64,000 bases of DNA, taken from the NCBI RefSeq assembly GCF_001976065.1, contig NZ_MNAH01000001.1, positions 343,899-407,898 of the forward strand, read 5' to 3'. Within the stretch, counting starts at the first letter, position 1. Every line of letters starts with the position of its first letter. The notes under the pieces were generated by a model. It ran no database searches, was not told where the DNA came from, and saw nothing but the letters and a program-made list of their open reading frames with translations. This stretch comes from Pseudomonas putida (GTDB lineage Bacteria; Pseudomonadota; Gammaproteobacteria; Pseudomonadales; Pseudomonadaceae). Below, in pieces: positions 49,989-59,514 of this stretch. Made by a program: the position numbers and the translations under genes.

Positions 49989-50017
49989 ATTGCGAACACT
50001 GTCCATTGGAGTCAGTC

Positions 50018-51427
50018 ATGCGTTACATCAGTACCCGCGGCCAGGCACCGGCCCTGAATTTCGAAGACGTCCTGCTGGCAGGCCTTGCCACCGACGGCGG
50101 TCTGTACGTCCCGGAAAACCTGCCACGTTTCACTCAGGAAGAAATCGCTTCCTGGGCCGGCCTGCCGTATCACGAGCTGGCTTTCCGGGTCATGCGCCCG
50201 TTCGTTACCGGCAGCATTCCTGACGCCGATTTCAAAAAGATTCTCGAAGAAACCTACGGCGTGTTCGCCCACAATGCCGTGGCGCCGCTGCGCCAGTTGA
50301 ATGGCAATGAGTGGGTGCTGGAGCTGTTCCACGGCCCGACCCTGGCGTTCAAGGACTTCGCCCTGCAACTGCTCGGTCGCCTGCTCGACTACGTGCTGGA
50401 AAAGCGCGGCGAGCGCGTGGTGATCGTCGGCGCCACGTCTGGCGATACCGGTTCGGCCGCCATCGAAGGCTGCAAGCATTGCGAAAACGTCGACATCTTC
50501 ATCCTGCACCCGCACAACCGTGTGTCCGAAGTGCAGCGTCGGCAGATGACCACCATTTTCGGTGAGAACATCCACAACATCGCCATCGAAGGCAACTTCG
50601 ATGACTGCCAGGAAATGGTCAAGGCGAGCTTTGCCGACCAGGGTTTCCTCAAGGGCACCCGCCTGGTGGCGGTCAACTCGATCAACTGGGCGCGGATCAT
50701 GGCCCAGATCGTTTACTACTTCCACGCGGCCCTGCAGCTGGGCGGCCCGGCGCGCTCGGTGGCGTTCTCGGTGCCAACCGGTAACTTCGGCGACATCTTC
50801 GCCGGTTACCTGGCACGCAACATGGGCCTGCCGATCAACCAGTTGATCGTCGCCACCAACCGCAACGACATCCTGCACCGCTTCATGAGCGGCAACCAGT
50901 ACGTCAAGGAAACCCTGCACGCGACGCTGTCGCCGTCGATGGACATCATGGTGTCCTCGAACTTCGAACGCCTGCTGTTCGACCTGCACGGTCGCAACGG
51001 CGCGGCGATTGCCGGTCTGATGGACAGCTTCAAGCAGGGCGGCGGTTTCAGCGTCGAGCAGGAGCGCTGGACTGAAGCGCGCAAACTGTTCGACTCGCTG
51101 GCCGTGGACGATGCGCAAACTTGCGAAACCATCGCCGAGGTCTATGAGCAGACCGGTGAAGTACTGGATCCGCACACCGCGATCGGCGTCAAGGCCGCCC
51201 GGGAATGCCGTCGCAGCCTGGATATCCCGATGGTGATCCTGGGCACGGCCCATCCGGTCAAGTTCCCGGATGCCGTGGAGAAAGCCGGTGTAGGAAAAGC
51301 CCTTGAGCTCCCTGCACATCTTTCTGATTTGTTTGAAAGAGACGAGCGATGCACCGTATTGCCGAATGACTTGAAGGCTGTGCAGGCCTTTGTCAGTCAG
51401 CATGGCAACCGCGGTAAGCCTTTGTAA
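50018..51427 (+). CDS. thrC: Threonine synthase
   Basis: PLP enzyme converting O-phosphohomoserine to threonine. 469 residues from the ATG at 50018 (MRYISTRGQAPALNFEDVLL). PLP lysine in LFHGPTLAFKDFALQLLGRL near 113, and GATSGDTGSAAIEGC following. Type I (non-SAM activated) form. Ends before a strong terminator; hom-thrC form the threonine branch. Confidence 0.97.
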   Translation: MRYISTRGQAPALNFEDVLLAGLATDGGLYVPENLPRFTQEEIASWAGLPYHELAFRVMRPFVTGSIPDADFKKILEETYGVFAHNAVAPLRQLNGNEWVLELFHGPTLAFKDFALQLLGRLLDYVLEKRGERVVIVGATSGDTGSAAIEGCKHCENVDIFILHPHNRVSEVQRRQMTTIFGENIHNIAIEGNFDDCQEMVKASFADQGFLKGTRLVAVNSINWARIMAQIVYYFHAALQLGGPARSVAFSVPTGNFGDIFAGYLARNMGLPINQLIVATNRNDILHRFMSGNQYVKETLHATLSPSMDIMVSSNFERLLFDLHGRNGAAIAGLMDSFKQGGGFSVEQERWTEARKLFDSLAVDDAQTCETIAEVYEQTGEVLDPHTAIGVKAARECRRSLDIPMVILGTAHPVKFPDAVEKAGVGKALELPAHLSDLFERDERCTVLPNDLKAVQAFVSQHGNRGKPL

Positions 51428-51444
51428 CCGGCAAACTTTGTCAC

Positions 51445-51480
51445 ACAAGAAAGCCCGTCTCCTGACGGGCTTTCTTGTTT
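51445..51480 (+). terminator. Strong terminator after thrC
   Basis: 15-bp stem ACAAGAAAGCCCGTC (51445-51459) / GACGGGCTTTCTTGT (51464-51478), loop TCCT, followed by TT. Confidence 0.92.
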
Positions 51481-51512
51481 GTGCATGCCACACTTGCCAG
51501 CAGGAGTCGCCC

Positions 51513-52892
51513 ATGGGAACGGGCGGACTGTTTACCAAGGATGTGGCAATGCCGGTTTATAGAAAATCAAGGCCAGCGGCATACTGGCTGCTTTTGCTCG
51601 GTGCGCTGGGCGGTGTATTGGGTGGCATGGCCGCGGCTGATCCGGCTCCGGCGAAGGCGGTCGCGGGTGTGCGCATCGCGCTGGATGCCAAGGAGCTGCA
51701 ATGGATCGCCGAACACTCGCCAGTGAAGGTGGCGTCGCTGGATTACCCGCGGTACCTGTTCAAGAATGAGCATGGCCAATGGAGCGGCCTGAACAGGGAC
51801 ATGCTGGATCGCATCAGCGCCATGACAGGCTTGCGCTTTGTCCATGTCGAGTCGTTCTCCATCGAGCACATGCTTGAACGCCTGGAGCGGGGTGAGGCGG
51901 ACATGAGCACCACGCTGGCAATGAATGACGAGCGCAAGGTGTTCCTGGATTTCAGTCATTCCTTTGGCGGCTCTGGTTGGGTGTTTGTCGGGCGGGCCGG
52001 GGCGCCCCAGGTCGAGTCGTTGCAGCAGCTGGCCAAACGCGTGTTGGTCCTGCCGACTCGGCATGCGCTGGAGGCGGTCATTCGTCGTGACTACCCAGCC
52101 ATCGAGTTGCGGTCGGTCAAGACCTACGCTGAGGCTCGCGCGCTGGTGGAAAGCGGTGAGGCCCATGCCACCATCGACAGCGAAACAGGGGCGCAACTCT
52201 TTCCCTCCGGCCAGCTTCAGGTCGGGCAAGTCGTGGAAGGGCAGTGGGACCCGGACTACCTGACGGTGCGCAAAGGACAACCGCAACTGTTGAGCATCCT
52301 CAACAAGGCCCTGGCGGCTTTTCCTCCCGCCGAACTTCGCGCTCTGCGTGTGAAGTGGCTCACTGGCGCCAACCCGGCTCCGAACGCCTGGCAACGATCC
52401 GCCCCATGGATTGGCTGGGGCTTGTTGGTCGCCTGTCTGTTCGGTGTGCTGTCGCTGCTCTGGAGCCGCCGCCTGGCGGTTTTGGTCCGGCAACGTGAGG
52501 AGGCCGAACAGGACCTGGGCGATCAACTGGCTTTCCAGCACGCATTGATCGACGCCATGCCCGATCCGCTGTTCGTCCGTGATCTCCAGGGGCGTTTGAT
52601 CCTGTGCAACAAGCGTTATGAGGAGAGCCTGTCGACCCGTTTCGAGCGGATCAAGGGGCGACAATTGATCGAACTCGACCTGTTGCCCAAAGAGACCGCC
52701 GAACTCTTGCATGATGAGTTCATGGCCCAGCTGGGCACGCGCAAACCGTGCTTCTGCGAGCGGCAATTGATGTTCAATTCAGGCCCCCGGGCGATCTACC
52801 AGTGGACGGTGCCCTTCTACGGTGCGGGCGGCCAGCTACGAGGTTTGCTGGGTGGGTGGAGCGATATCGGGCGGCGAACCGGCCAGGCTTGA
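51513..52892 (+). CDS. Membrane receptor: solute-binding domain, TM and PAS, lacking a kinase
   Basis: 459 residues from the ATG at 51513 (RBS AGGAG, spacing 6). Signal/TM near the start (AAYWLLLLGALGGVLGGMAA), a family 3 solute-binding domain (about 50-290, VRIALDAKELQWIAEH, DMSTTLAMNDERKVFLDFSH), one TM helix (about 300-320, WIGWGLLVACLFGVLSLLW), a short coiled coil (REEAEQDLGDQ) and a PAS domain (FQHALIDAMPDPLFVRDLQG, about 340-450) ending LLGGWSDIGRRTGQA. The architecture is that of BvgS/EvgS sensors, but the kinase, receiver and Hpt modules are absent and no kinase follows. Confidence 0.82.
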   Translation: MGTGGLFTKDVAMPVYRKSRPAAYWLLLLGALGGVLGGMAAADPAPAKAVAGVRIALDAKELQWIAEHSPVKVASLDYPRYLFKNEHGQWSGLNRDMLDRISAMTGLRFVHVESFSIEHMLERLERGEADMSTTLAMNDERKVFLDFSHSFGGSGWVFVGRAGAPQVESLQQLAKRVLVLPTRHALEAVIRRDYPAIELRSVKTYAEARALVESGEAHATIDSETGAQLFPSGQLQVGQVVEGQWDPDYLTVRKGQPQLLSILNKALAAFPPAELRALRVKWLTGANPAPNAWQRSAPWIGWGLLVACLFGVLSLLWSRRLAVLVRQREEAEQDLGDQLAFQHALIDAMPDPLFVRDLQGRLILCNKRYEESLSTRFERIKGRQLIELDLLPKETAELLHDEFMAQLGTRKPCFCERQLMFNSGPRAIYQWTVPFYGAGGQLRGLLGGWSDIGRRTGQA

Positions 52893-53053
52893 TGTGGTTG
52901 TTTTTTCCTTGTCATCTTCGCCGTGCATGCTCTATCGACCAGAGGCGCAGGCTCACCTGCACTCGGTTTTCAGAACTTTCTACTCGGGCCCGCGGTCATT
53001 TACTGTACACACGCCCCAGGCACTTTGTTTTCGGACTATTGAGTGGTGATCGG

Positions 53054-53341
53054 ATGGAAAGTATCAGTCTCTTGCTCGGTGAGGCTCTGAGCCCGTACCA
53101 GGTGACGTTGACCCCTTCGGGGATTCATGGCGAATGCCGGGTGACGTTGAAGAATGCGATCGGCGCCATAGTGGTCGATCGGGCGTTCAATCAGGCACAG
53201 TTGGCCGACAAGCGTCAGCTGACGGATGTTGTCGACGGTTTGCACCGCGACGTGCTGATTGCTGAAGGACGCCTGGAGCCCTGTGTGATCGCGGCGTTGC
53301 GCAATGCCGCACAAGACAAGTTGCTCGCCAGTCGAAATTGA
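53054..53341 (+). CDS. DUF3509 protein
   Basis: 95 residues, starting MESISLLLGEALSPYQVTLTP and containing HRDVLIAEGRLEPCVIAALR; matches the Pseudomonas DUF3509 family as I know it. Cytosolic, no known role. The ATG at 53054 follows a GGTGAT-rich leader. Terminator at 53460-53498. Confidence 0.8.
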   Translation: MESISLLLGEALSPYQVTLTPSGIHGECRVTLKNAIGAIVVDRAFNQAQLADKRQLTDVVDGLHRDVLIAEGRLEPCVIAALRNAAQDKLLASRN

Positions 53342-53459
53342 ATTGTCGGTTGTGGGAACCTTCCTGCATCCCCATCGTCAGACCTAGTAACAGCAAGATC
53401 AAGCATTGTGCTCCGGTGCTTGCCGCTTGCCGTTACGGGTCCTTGAAAAGACCACGTTT

Positions 53460-53498
53460 AACCCCGAGTCGTCTCCCCACTTCTCGGGGTTTCTTTTT
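53460..53498 (+). terminator. Terminator after DUF3509 gene
   Basis: Stem AACCCCGAG (53460-53468) / CTCGGGGTT (53483-53491) with a 14-base loop and then TCTTTTT. The 118 bases between the DUF3509 stop and the stem contain nothing else recognised. Confidence 0.8.
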
Positions 53499-53510
53499 GC
53501 CCGGCAATTG

Positions 53511-54479
53511 TCAGTAGCCGTCCTGTTGCTCGAAAAACGTCTTGGCCGCTTGCAGGTAGTCGCTGCGACTTTGCGAATCGAGCCAGCCGGCATATGCCTC
53601 GCTCAAGTGATCCCGGGGCAGGGCGCGCAGAAGCTGATTGATCTCGACGATCGCCTGGCGGCCCTGGGGCGTATTGGTGCAGCCGATGTAGCCGGACAGG
53701 TATTTGCCGGTGCCACGGATCGGGTAGAACTGCAGTTCCTCCTCAGCGATGCCTTGTTGCCGGGCCTGATAGCGAATTTCCGGGCGGTAGCCCAACAGCA
53801 ACTGCAGGCGTCCCAGGCGCTGCATCTGCAACAGGCTGCCCAGGGCGTCGTTGCCGTAGTGCGAGGTCAGCACCTTGCCCGGCGCCTGCTTGAGCAAACC
53901 GTCGAGATACTCGCCATAGTTGCGTTCGGCAACAATGCCCAGCGTCACGTTGCCGGTGGCCAACAGGGCCGCCAGGTCCACTTCTCCATCCTTGAGGAAC
54001 GGTGTCAGTACTTCCCGATCGTTACGCCGTATCGCCAGGCCATTGCTCATGGCGCGAAAGACCGGCAGGGAAAAGGCGATCCAGCTTTCGCGCTCCTTGC
54101 TCCAGTTCAGCGCCGCATCGCAGGTGAGTGACGGTTCGTGAAGCATCTGCAAGCCACGGGCACGATTGACCTTCATCACGCTGTGACGGTACTGCGGCAT
54201 GCCGGCAATCAGTTGTCGCAGAAATTGATCAATGATCCCCTGGCCTTTTTCCGGGCCGTCAAAAATGAACAGCGGAGGGAGATCGCGTTTCAGCCAGAGC
54301 AGGGACTCCTTGGGCTGCGCCGACACCGGCGAGGCCAGCGTGATGATCAGGAGCAGGCTCGTCAACGCGGCCAAGCGCCGCCCGTCCGGCAACAGGCAGC
54401 GCTTGATGAGTCGCGCAAACAGACGCTTGAGCTCAGATGGCTCCGTCTTTGCGCAGCTGTGTGATCTGCGACGCGTCAT
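53511..54479 (-). CDS. TIGR02285-type periplasmic solute-binding-like protein
   Basis: 322 residues if started at the ATG 54479, which overlaps the CoA transferase end by 47 bases; a start nearer the signal peptide is possible. Signal region LAALTSLLLIITLASPVSA, then SLLWLKRDLPPLFIFDG and RHSVMKVNRARGLQML. It resembles a family of SBP-like proteins without an adjacent transporter. Ligand unknown. Likely read through from the upstream CoA transferase. Confidence 0.7.
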   Translation of the reverse strand: MTRRRSHSCAKTEPSELKRLFARLIKRCLLPDGRRLAALTSLLLIITLASPVSAQPKESLLWLKRDLPPLFIFDGPEKGQGIIDQFLRQLIAGMPQYRHSVMKVNRARGLQMLHEPSLTCDAALNWSKERESWIAFSLPVFRAMSNGLAIRRNDREVLTPFLKDGEVDLAALLATGNVTLGIVAERNYGEYLDGLLKQAPGKVLTSHYGNDALGSLLQMQRLGRLQLLLGYRPEIRYQARQQGIAEEELQFYPIRGTGKYLSGYIGCTNTPQGRQAIVEINQLLRALPRDHLSEAYAGWLDSQSRSDYLQAAKTFFEQQDGY

Positions 54480-55632
54480 AGCCAAGTTCCTGGAGTACCT
54501 GGGCATTGTGCTCACCCAGTTGCGGCCCGACCCATTCACAATCACCGGGTGTCTCTGAGAGTTTCGGCACGATCCCCGGCATCTTGAAATCCTTGCCATC
54601 GGGCAGCTTGGCCTGCAGGAACATTTCCCGGGCGAGGTACTGGGGATCGCTGAACATGTCTTCGGCGCTGAAGATCCGGCTGGCCGGTACGTCAGCCTGA
54701 TTCAAGCGTTCGATGACGCTGTCCAGGGGCAATGAATTGACCCAGCGATCGATGACCCCGTAAATTTCGTCGCGACGACTGTCGCGGCCGTCGTTACTGG
54801 CCAGCGCCGGGTCGTTGGCCAGGTCTTCGCGGCCTAAGACCCGCATGAAACGCTTGAAGATGGCATCGCCATTGGCGCCGATCTGCACATGCTTGCCATC
54901 GGCACTGGTGTGGATCGAGGAGGGCGTGATGCCCGGCATGATGTTACCGGTGCGCTCGCGGATGAAGCCGAACACGTCGAACTCCGGCACCATACTTTCC
55001 ATCATGGCGAAGATCGCCTCGTAGAGCGCCACGTCCACCACTTGCCCCTCACCGCCATTGACCTCGCGGTGACGCAGGGCCATCAGGGCACCGATCACGC
55101 CCCACAGTGCGGCAATCGAGTCACCGATGGAAATCCCGGTGCGCACCGGCGGCCGGTCATCGAACCCGGTGATGTAGCGTAAACCACCCATGGATTCGCC
55201 GACCGCGCCAAACCCGGGCTGATCCTTCATCGGGCCGGTCTGGCCGAAGCCCGAGAGGCGCACCATGACCAGCTTGGGATTCAGGGCATGCAGGACTTCC
55301 CAGCCCAAGCCGAGTTTTTCCAGTACGCCGGGGCGGAAGTTCTCGATCAGGATGTCTGCTTCACTGAGCAGTTTCTTCAGGATCGCCAGGCCGTCCGGGT
55401 GCTTGAGGTTCAGCGTCAGCGACTTTTTATTGCGAGCCTGAACGAACCACCACAGCGAGGTGCCTTCGTACAACTTGCGCCATTTGCGCAATGGATCGCC
55501 GCCGTCCGGTGATTCGACCTTGACCACATCGGCGCCGAATTCAGCGCAGATGCGCGAGGCAAACGGGCCGGCGATCAAGGTACCCAGTTCGATGACTTTC
55601 AGACCTGAGAGCGGTTTGGCAGAAGACGGCAT
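54433..55632 (-). CDS. CaiB/BaiF (family III) CoA transferase
   Basis: 399 residues. N-terminal GLKVIELGTLIAGPFASRICAEFGADVVKVE, RNKKSLTLNLK and GVLEKLGLG are family signatures; the catalytic Asp is probably in the DxxxP segment near AVGESMGGLRYITG. Transfers CoA between carboxylic acids; the substrate is not deducible. It overlaps the SBP-like gene. Confidence 0.92.
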   Translation of the reverse strand: MPSSAKPLSGLKVIELGTLIAGPFASRICAEFGADVVKVESPDGGDPLRKWRKLYEGTSLWWFVQARNKKSLTLNLKHPDGLAILKKLLSEADILIENFRPGVLEKLGLGWEVLHALNPKLVMVRLSGFGQTGPMKDQPGFGAVGESMGGLRYITGFDDRPPVRTGISIGDSIAALWGVIGALMALRHREVNGGEGQVVDVALYEAIFAMMESMVPEFDVFGFIRERTGNIMPGITPSSIHTSADGKHVQIGANGDAIFKRFMRVLGREDLANDPALASNDGRDSRRDEIYGVIDRWVNSLPLDSVIERLNQADVPASRIFSAEDMFSDPQYLAREMFLQAKLPDGKDFKMPGIVPKLSETPGDCEWVGPQLGEHNAQVLQELGYDASQITQLRKDGAI

Positions 55633-55779
55633 GCGGGTTCCTGTAGGACAAAGATTGAGCGAGTACAGAGTTTTAACATAGCCGACTGTCAGGCGCCCAA
55701 GGGAGATCTGCTTCTATTCGTTGATTGGTGGCTGCATCGGTTAGACTTGCCGCCTTTCCCCGTATCAAGAAGCCCGTTC

Positions 55780-56322
55780 ATGGCCCAGCCGTCCACGACC
55801 TACAAGTTTGAACTGAACCTCACCGACCTCGATCGCAGTGTCTACGAGTCCGTCAAGCAGACCATCGCCCGCCACCCTTCGGAAACCGAAGAGCGCATGA
55901 CCGTACGCCTGCTGGCCTACGCCCTCTGGTACAACGAACAACTGTCGTTTGGCCGTGGCCTGTCAGACGTGGATGAACCGGCCCTGTGGGAAAAGAGCCT
56001 GGATGACCGTGTCCTGCACTGGATCGAAGTCGGCCAGCCGGATGCCGACCGCCTGACCTGGTGCTCGCGCCGCACCGAACGCACCAGCCTGCTGGCCTAC
56101 GGCAGCCTGCGGGTCTGGGAAGGCAAGGTGATCCCGGCGATCAAGAACCTGAAAAACGTCAACATCGCGGCTGTTCCCCAGGAAGTCCTGGAAACCCTGG
56201 CCAAGGACATGCCCCGGGTTATCAAGTGGGACGTGATGATCAGCGAAGGGACGATTTTCGTCACCGACGACCGCGGCCAGCATGAAGTCCAGTTGCAATG
56301 GCTGTTGGGCGAACGCGGCTGA
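55780..56322 (+). CDS. YaeQ family protein
   Basis: 180 residues from the ATG at 55780. Family hallmarks TYKFELNLTDLDRSVYE, RHPSETEERMTVRLLAYAL and SFGRGLSDVDEPALW. YaeQ has a PD-(D/E)XK-like fold by structure and was proposed to compensate for loss of RfaH; the role is unclear. It is 57 bases upstream of recJ, probably co-transcribed. Confidence 0.92.
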   Translation: MAQPSTTYKFELNLTDLDRSVYESVKQTIARHPSETEERMTVRLLAYALWYNEQLSFGRGLSDVDEPALWEKSLDDRVLHWIEVGQPDADRLTWCSRRTERTSLLAYGSLRVWEGKVIPAIKNLKNVNIAAVPQEVLETLAKDMPRVIKWDVMISEGTIFVTDDRGQHEVQLQWLLGERG

Positions 56323-56379
56323 TCAGCCGCGGCCTCACCGGTTTTATCCTACGTATTGAAGAGAAGCCCCTGTCACCCC

Positions 56380-58089
56380 ATGCGCATCGAACCTCGCCTG
56401 CTGCCCGACACCCTGCCATTCCTCGGTGATATTCCACCGCTGTTGACCCGGCTGTACGCCGCGCGGGGCGTGTTATCCGAAGCCGAACTGGACAAGAGCC
56501 TGGCGCGGCTGATTCCGTTCCAACAGCTCAAGGGTATCGAGGCAGCGGTGGATTTGCTGGTGACCGCGCTCGAACAGCGTCAGCGGATCCTGATCGTCGG
56601 TGACTTCGATGCCGACGGCGCCACAGCCAGTACCGTGGGCACGCTGGGCTTGCGCCTGCTGGGTGCGGCGCACGTCGATTACCTGGTGCCCAACCGGTTC
56701 GACTACGGCTACGGCCTGACCCCGGAAATCGTCGCCGTGGCCCTGGAACGCCAGCCTCAGTTGCTGATTACCGTGGACAACGGCATCTCCAGTGTCGAAG
56801 GCGTGGCCGCGGCGAAAAAGGCCGGGCTCAATGTGTTGGTCACCGACCACCATTTGCCCGGCGACGAACTGCCAATGGCCGATGCCATCGTCAATCCGAA
56901 CCAGCCCGGTTGCACCTTCCCGAGCAAGGCGCTGGCCGGTGTCGGGGTGATTTTCTATGTGTTGATGGCTTTGCGTGCGCGGTTGCGCGAACTTGGCTGG
57001 TACACCAGCAAGCCGCAGCCGAACATCGGTGAGTTGCTCGATCTGGTGGCTTTGGGCAGCGTGGCCGACGTGGTGCCGCTGGATGCCAATAACCGCATCC
57101 TGGTGCATCAGGGCCTGGAGCGGATTCGCGCCGGACGCGCGCGGCCGGGAATCAAGGCGATTCTTGAAGTGGCCAAGCGTGATCATGCGCGCATCACTTC
57201 CACCGACCTGGGGTTTATCGTCGGACCGCGCCTCAATGCCGCCGGGCGACTGGATGACATGAGCCTGGGCATCGAATGCCTGCTGACCGACGACGCGGCG
57301 CTGGCCCGTGAGATGGCGGCGCAGCTGGACGGGATGAACCAGGACCGTAAATCCATCGAGCAGGGCATGCAGCGTGAAGCGCTGGCCCAGCTCAAGGATT
57401 TGCCGGTGGAATCGATGCCATTTGGCTTGTGCCTGTTCGATCCAGAATGGCACCAGGGGGTCATCGGCATCCTCGCCTCGCGCATGAAAGAGCGTTATTT
57501 CCGGCCGACCATTGCCTTTGCCGATGCCGGCGACGGCTTGCTCAAGGGGTCGGGCCGTTCGGTCCAGGGCTTTCATATTCGCGACGCCCTGAGCGTGGTG
57601 GCGGCGCAGCATCCGAACCTGATCACCAAATACGGTGGCCATGCCATGGCCGCCGGCCTGACGCTGCCGGAGGCGAATTTTCCGTTGTTCGCCGAAGCCT
57701 TCGATGCCGAGGTTCGTCGTCAATTACGCGACGAAGACCTGACCGGGCGCCTGTTGTCGGACGGCACCCTGGCGGTCGAGGAGTTCCACCTGGAACTGGC
57801 CCGTGCCTTGCGCCATGCCGGCCCTTGGGGGCAACACTTCCCGGAACCGCTGTTTCATGGAGTGTTTCAATTGGTCGAGCAGCGTGTGGTCGGCGAGCGG
57901 CACCTCAAGGTGGTGCTGCGCAGCGAGTGCGGCTCGGTCAAGCTCGACGGCATTGCCTTCGGCATCGACCGTGAGGTCTGGCCGAACCCGACCATCAAGT
58001 GGGTTGAGTTGGCCTATAAACTCGACGTTAACGAGTTTCGCGGCAATGAGACGGTGCAACTGATGATTGCCCACATCGAACCGCGTTGA
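56380..58089 (+). CDS. recJ: Single-stranded-DNA-specific exonuclease RecJ
   Basis: 5'-3' ssDNA exonuclease of recombination and mismatch repair. 569 residues from the ATG at 56380 (MRIEPRLLPDTLPFLGD); an in-frame TTG at 56356 lacks support. DHH-family metal motifs: GDFDADGATAS (near 79), TVDNGISS, VTDHHLPGD (DHH, near 153), and GSVADVVPLD. C-terminal DHHA1 and OB regions follow (KYGGHAMAAGLTLPE). Confidence 0.97.
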   Translation: MRIEPRLLPDTLPFLGDIPPLLTRLYAARGVLSEAELDKSLARLIPFQQLKGIEAAVDLLVTALEQRQRILIVGDFDADGATASTVGTLGLRLLGAAHVDYLVPNRFDYGYGLTPEIVAVALERQPQLLITVDNGISSVEGVAAAKKAGLNVLVTDHHLPGDELPMADAIVNPNQPGCTFPSKALAGVGVIFYVLMALRARLRELGWYTSKPQPNIGELLDLVALGSVADVVPLDANNRILVHQGLERIRAGRARPGIKAILEVAKRDHARITSTDLGFIVGPRLNAAGRLDDMSLGIECLLTDDAALAREMAAQLDGMNQDRKSIEQGMQREALAQLKDLPVESMPFGLCLFDPEWHQGVIGILASRMKERYFRPTIAFADAGDGLLKGSGRSVQGFHIRDALSVVAAQHPNLITKYGGHAMAAGLTLPEANFPLFAEAFDAEVRRQLRDEDLTGRLLSDGTLAVEEFHLELARALRHAGPWGQHFPEPLFHGVFQLVEQRVVGERHLKVVLRSECGSVKLDGIAFGIDREVWPNPTIKWVELAYKLDVNEFRGNETVQLMIAHIEPR

Positions 58090-58091
58090 CC

Positions 58092-58160
58092 CTTTCGCGA
58101 GCAGGCTCGCTCCCACAGGATTTGCGCGAACCCTGTGGGGACGAGCCTGCTCGCAAAAGC
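58092..58160. repeat. REP inverted pair (type A)
   Basis: Arms CTTTCGCGAGCAGGCTCGCT (from 58092) and TGTGGGGACGAGCCTGCTCG (from 58134), separated by about 14 bases. It lies after recJ. The rest up to 58356 holds a short inverted repeat TGACG-TCT-CGTCA (58244-58256) of unknown role. Confidence 0.8.
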
Positions 58161-58356
58161 GATCTTTCCGACACCGAATCTCGATGAACCCTCCCTCATC
58201 CCCCGATGTCGACTAGGCTCTAAGCACTGCTTGATTATCCTTGTGACGTCTCGTCAATTTTTTGCCCGCGGGGGCGGGTGCTGCATCCTTTTCCTGTCAC
58301 TCGTCGACTATTCAAACAGAACCCTGGAGCCTGACCACTGATTTGAGAGGTGCCCC

Positions 58357-59463
58357 ATGAGTCTGCTGCTTGAACCCTACACCCTTCGTCAATTGACCCT
58401 GCTCAACCGCATCGCGGTGTCGCCGATGTGCCAGTATTCGAGCGTCGATGGCCTGGCCAATGACTGGCACCTGGTCCACCTCGGCAGCCGCGCTGTCGGG
58501 GGCGCCGGACTGGTATTTACCGAAGCCACGGCGGTCACGGCCGACGGGCGTATCACAGACCAGGACCTTGGCCTGTGGAATGATGAACAGATCGAACCGC
58601 TGCAACGCATCACTCGCTTCATTGCCGCCCAGGGCGCCGTCGCCGGCATCCAGCTGGCCCATGCCGGACGCAAGGCCAGTACCTATAGACCCTGGCTCGG
58701 CAAGCATGGCAGCGTAAAAGTCGACGAGGGTGGCTGGCAGCCGGTCGGCCCGTCACCGATCGCCTTCGACCCCCAGCACACACAACCCATACAGCTCGAC
58801 GAAGGCCAGATCGCCGAGGTCATTCAGGCCTTTGTCGAGGCGGCGAAACGCGCGTTGACCGCTGGTTTCAAGGTGGTCGAAGTGCATGCGGCCCATGGCT
58901 ACCTGTTGCATCAGTTTCTGTCGCCCCTGAGTAATCAGCGGCGTGACCAGTACGGCGGCTCGTTCGAAAATCGTATTCGCCTGGTGTTGCAGGTGACCGA
59001 AGCGGTGCGGGCGGTGTGGCCGGAAGAATTGCCGTTGTTTGTGCGGGTGTCCGCCACCGACTGGGTGGAGGATGGCTGGAATCCTGATGAAACCGTCGAG
59101 CTGGCGCGACGCTTGAAAAGCCTCGGCGTGGACCTGATCGATGTGTCGTCAGGCGGCACGGCGGTCAACGCGGAAATCCCCACAGGCCCGGGTTATCAGA
59201 CCCGGTTCGCAGAACGTGTACGCAAGGAGTCAGGCATCGCCACCGGCACTGTAGGCATGATCACCGAGCCGGCACAGGCCGAGCATATCCTGCGCACCTG
59301 TCAGGCCGACATCATCTTCCTCGCTCGTGAGCTGTTGCGTGACCCCTATTGGGCGCTGCATGCCGACGATGACCTGGGCGGGCGCAAGGCCATATGGCCA
59401 GCGCAGTACCACCGCGCGACCCATCGAGACCAACCGATTCACGAGTCGGATTTGCGTGATTGA
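58357..59463 (+). CDS. NADH:flavin oxidoreductase (old yellow enzyme, XenA/YqjM-like)
   Basis: 368-residue FMN TIM-barrel enzyme. SPMCQYSS near 23 carries the Cys typical of the YqjM/XenA class; HAAHGYLLHQFLSPLSNQR near 177 holds the catalytic His pair; and the phosphate-binding end has GMIT and RELLRDPYW. Members reduce xenobiotic enones and nitro compounds. RBS GAGAGGTGCCCC. Single gene followed by a shared terminator. Confidence 0.92.
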   Translation: MSLLLEPYTLRQLTLLNRIAVSPMCQYSSVDGLANDWHLVHLGSRAVGGAGLVFTEATAVTADGRITDQDLGLWNDEQIEPLQRITRFIAAQGAVAGIQLAHAGRKASTYRPWLGKHGSVKVDEGGWQPVGPSPIAFDPQHTQPIQLDEGQIAEVIQAFVEAAKRALTAGFKVVEVHAAHGYLLHQFLSPLSNQRRDQYGGSFENRIRLVLQVTEAVRAVWPEELPLFVRVSATDWVEDGWNPDETVELARRLKSLGVDLIDVSSGGTAVNAEIPTGPGYQTRFAERVRKESGIATGTVGMITEPAQAEHILRTCQADIIFLARELLRDPYWALHADDDLGGRKAIWPAQYHRATHRDQPIHESDLRD

Positions 59464-59478
59464 GTGAGGCTGCAAACA

Positions 59479-59511
59479 AAAGCCCCGGTCGATTTGGCCG
59501 GGGCTTTGTTT
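59479..59511. terminator. Bidirectional terminator between the OYE gene and opgD
   Basis: Stem AAAGCCCCGG (59479-59488) / CCGGGGCTTT (59498-59507), loop of 9, flanked by AACAA and GTTTT, between two converging genes. Confidence 0.9.
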
Positions 59512-59514
59512 TCG

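Noticed and set aside
58244..58256. TGACG-TCT-CGTCA inverted repeat before the OYE gene as a repressor operator
   Set aside because: Arms are only 5 bases and no regulator gene is adjacent; too weak to call.
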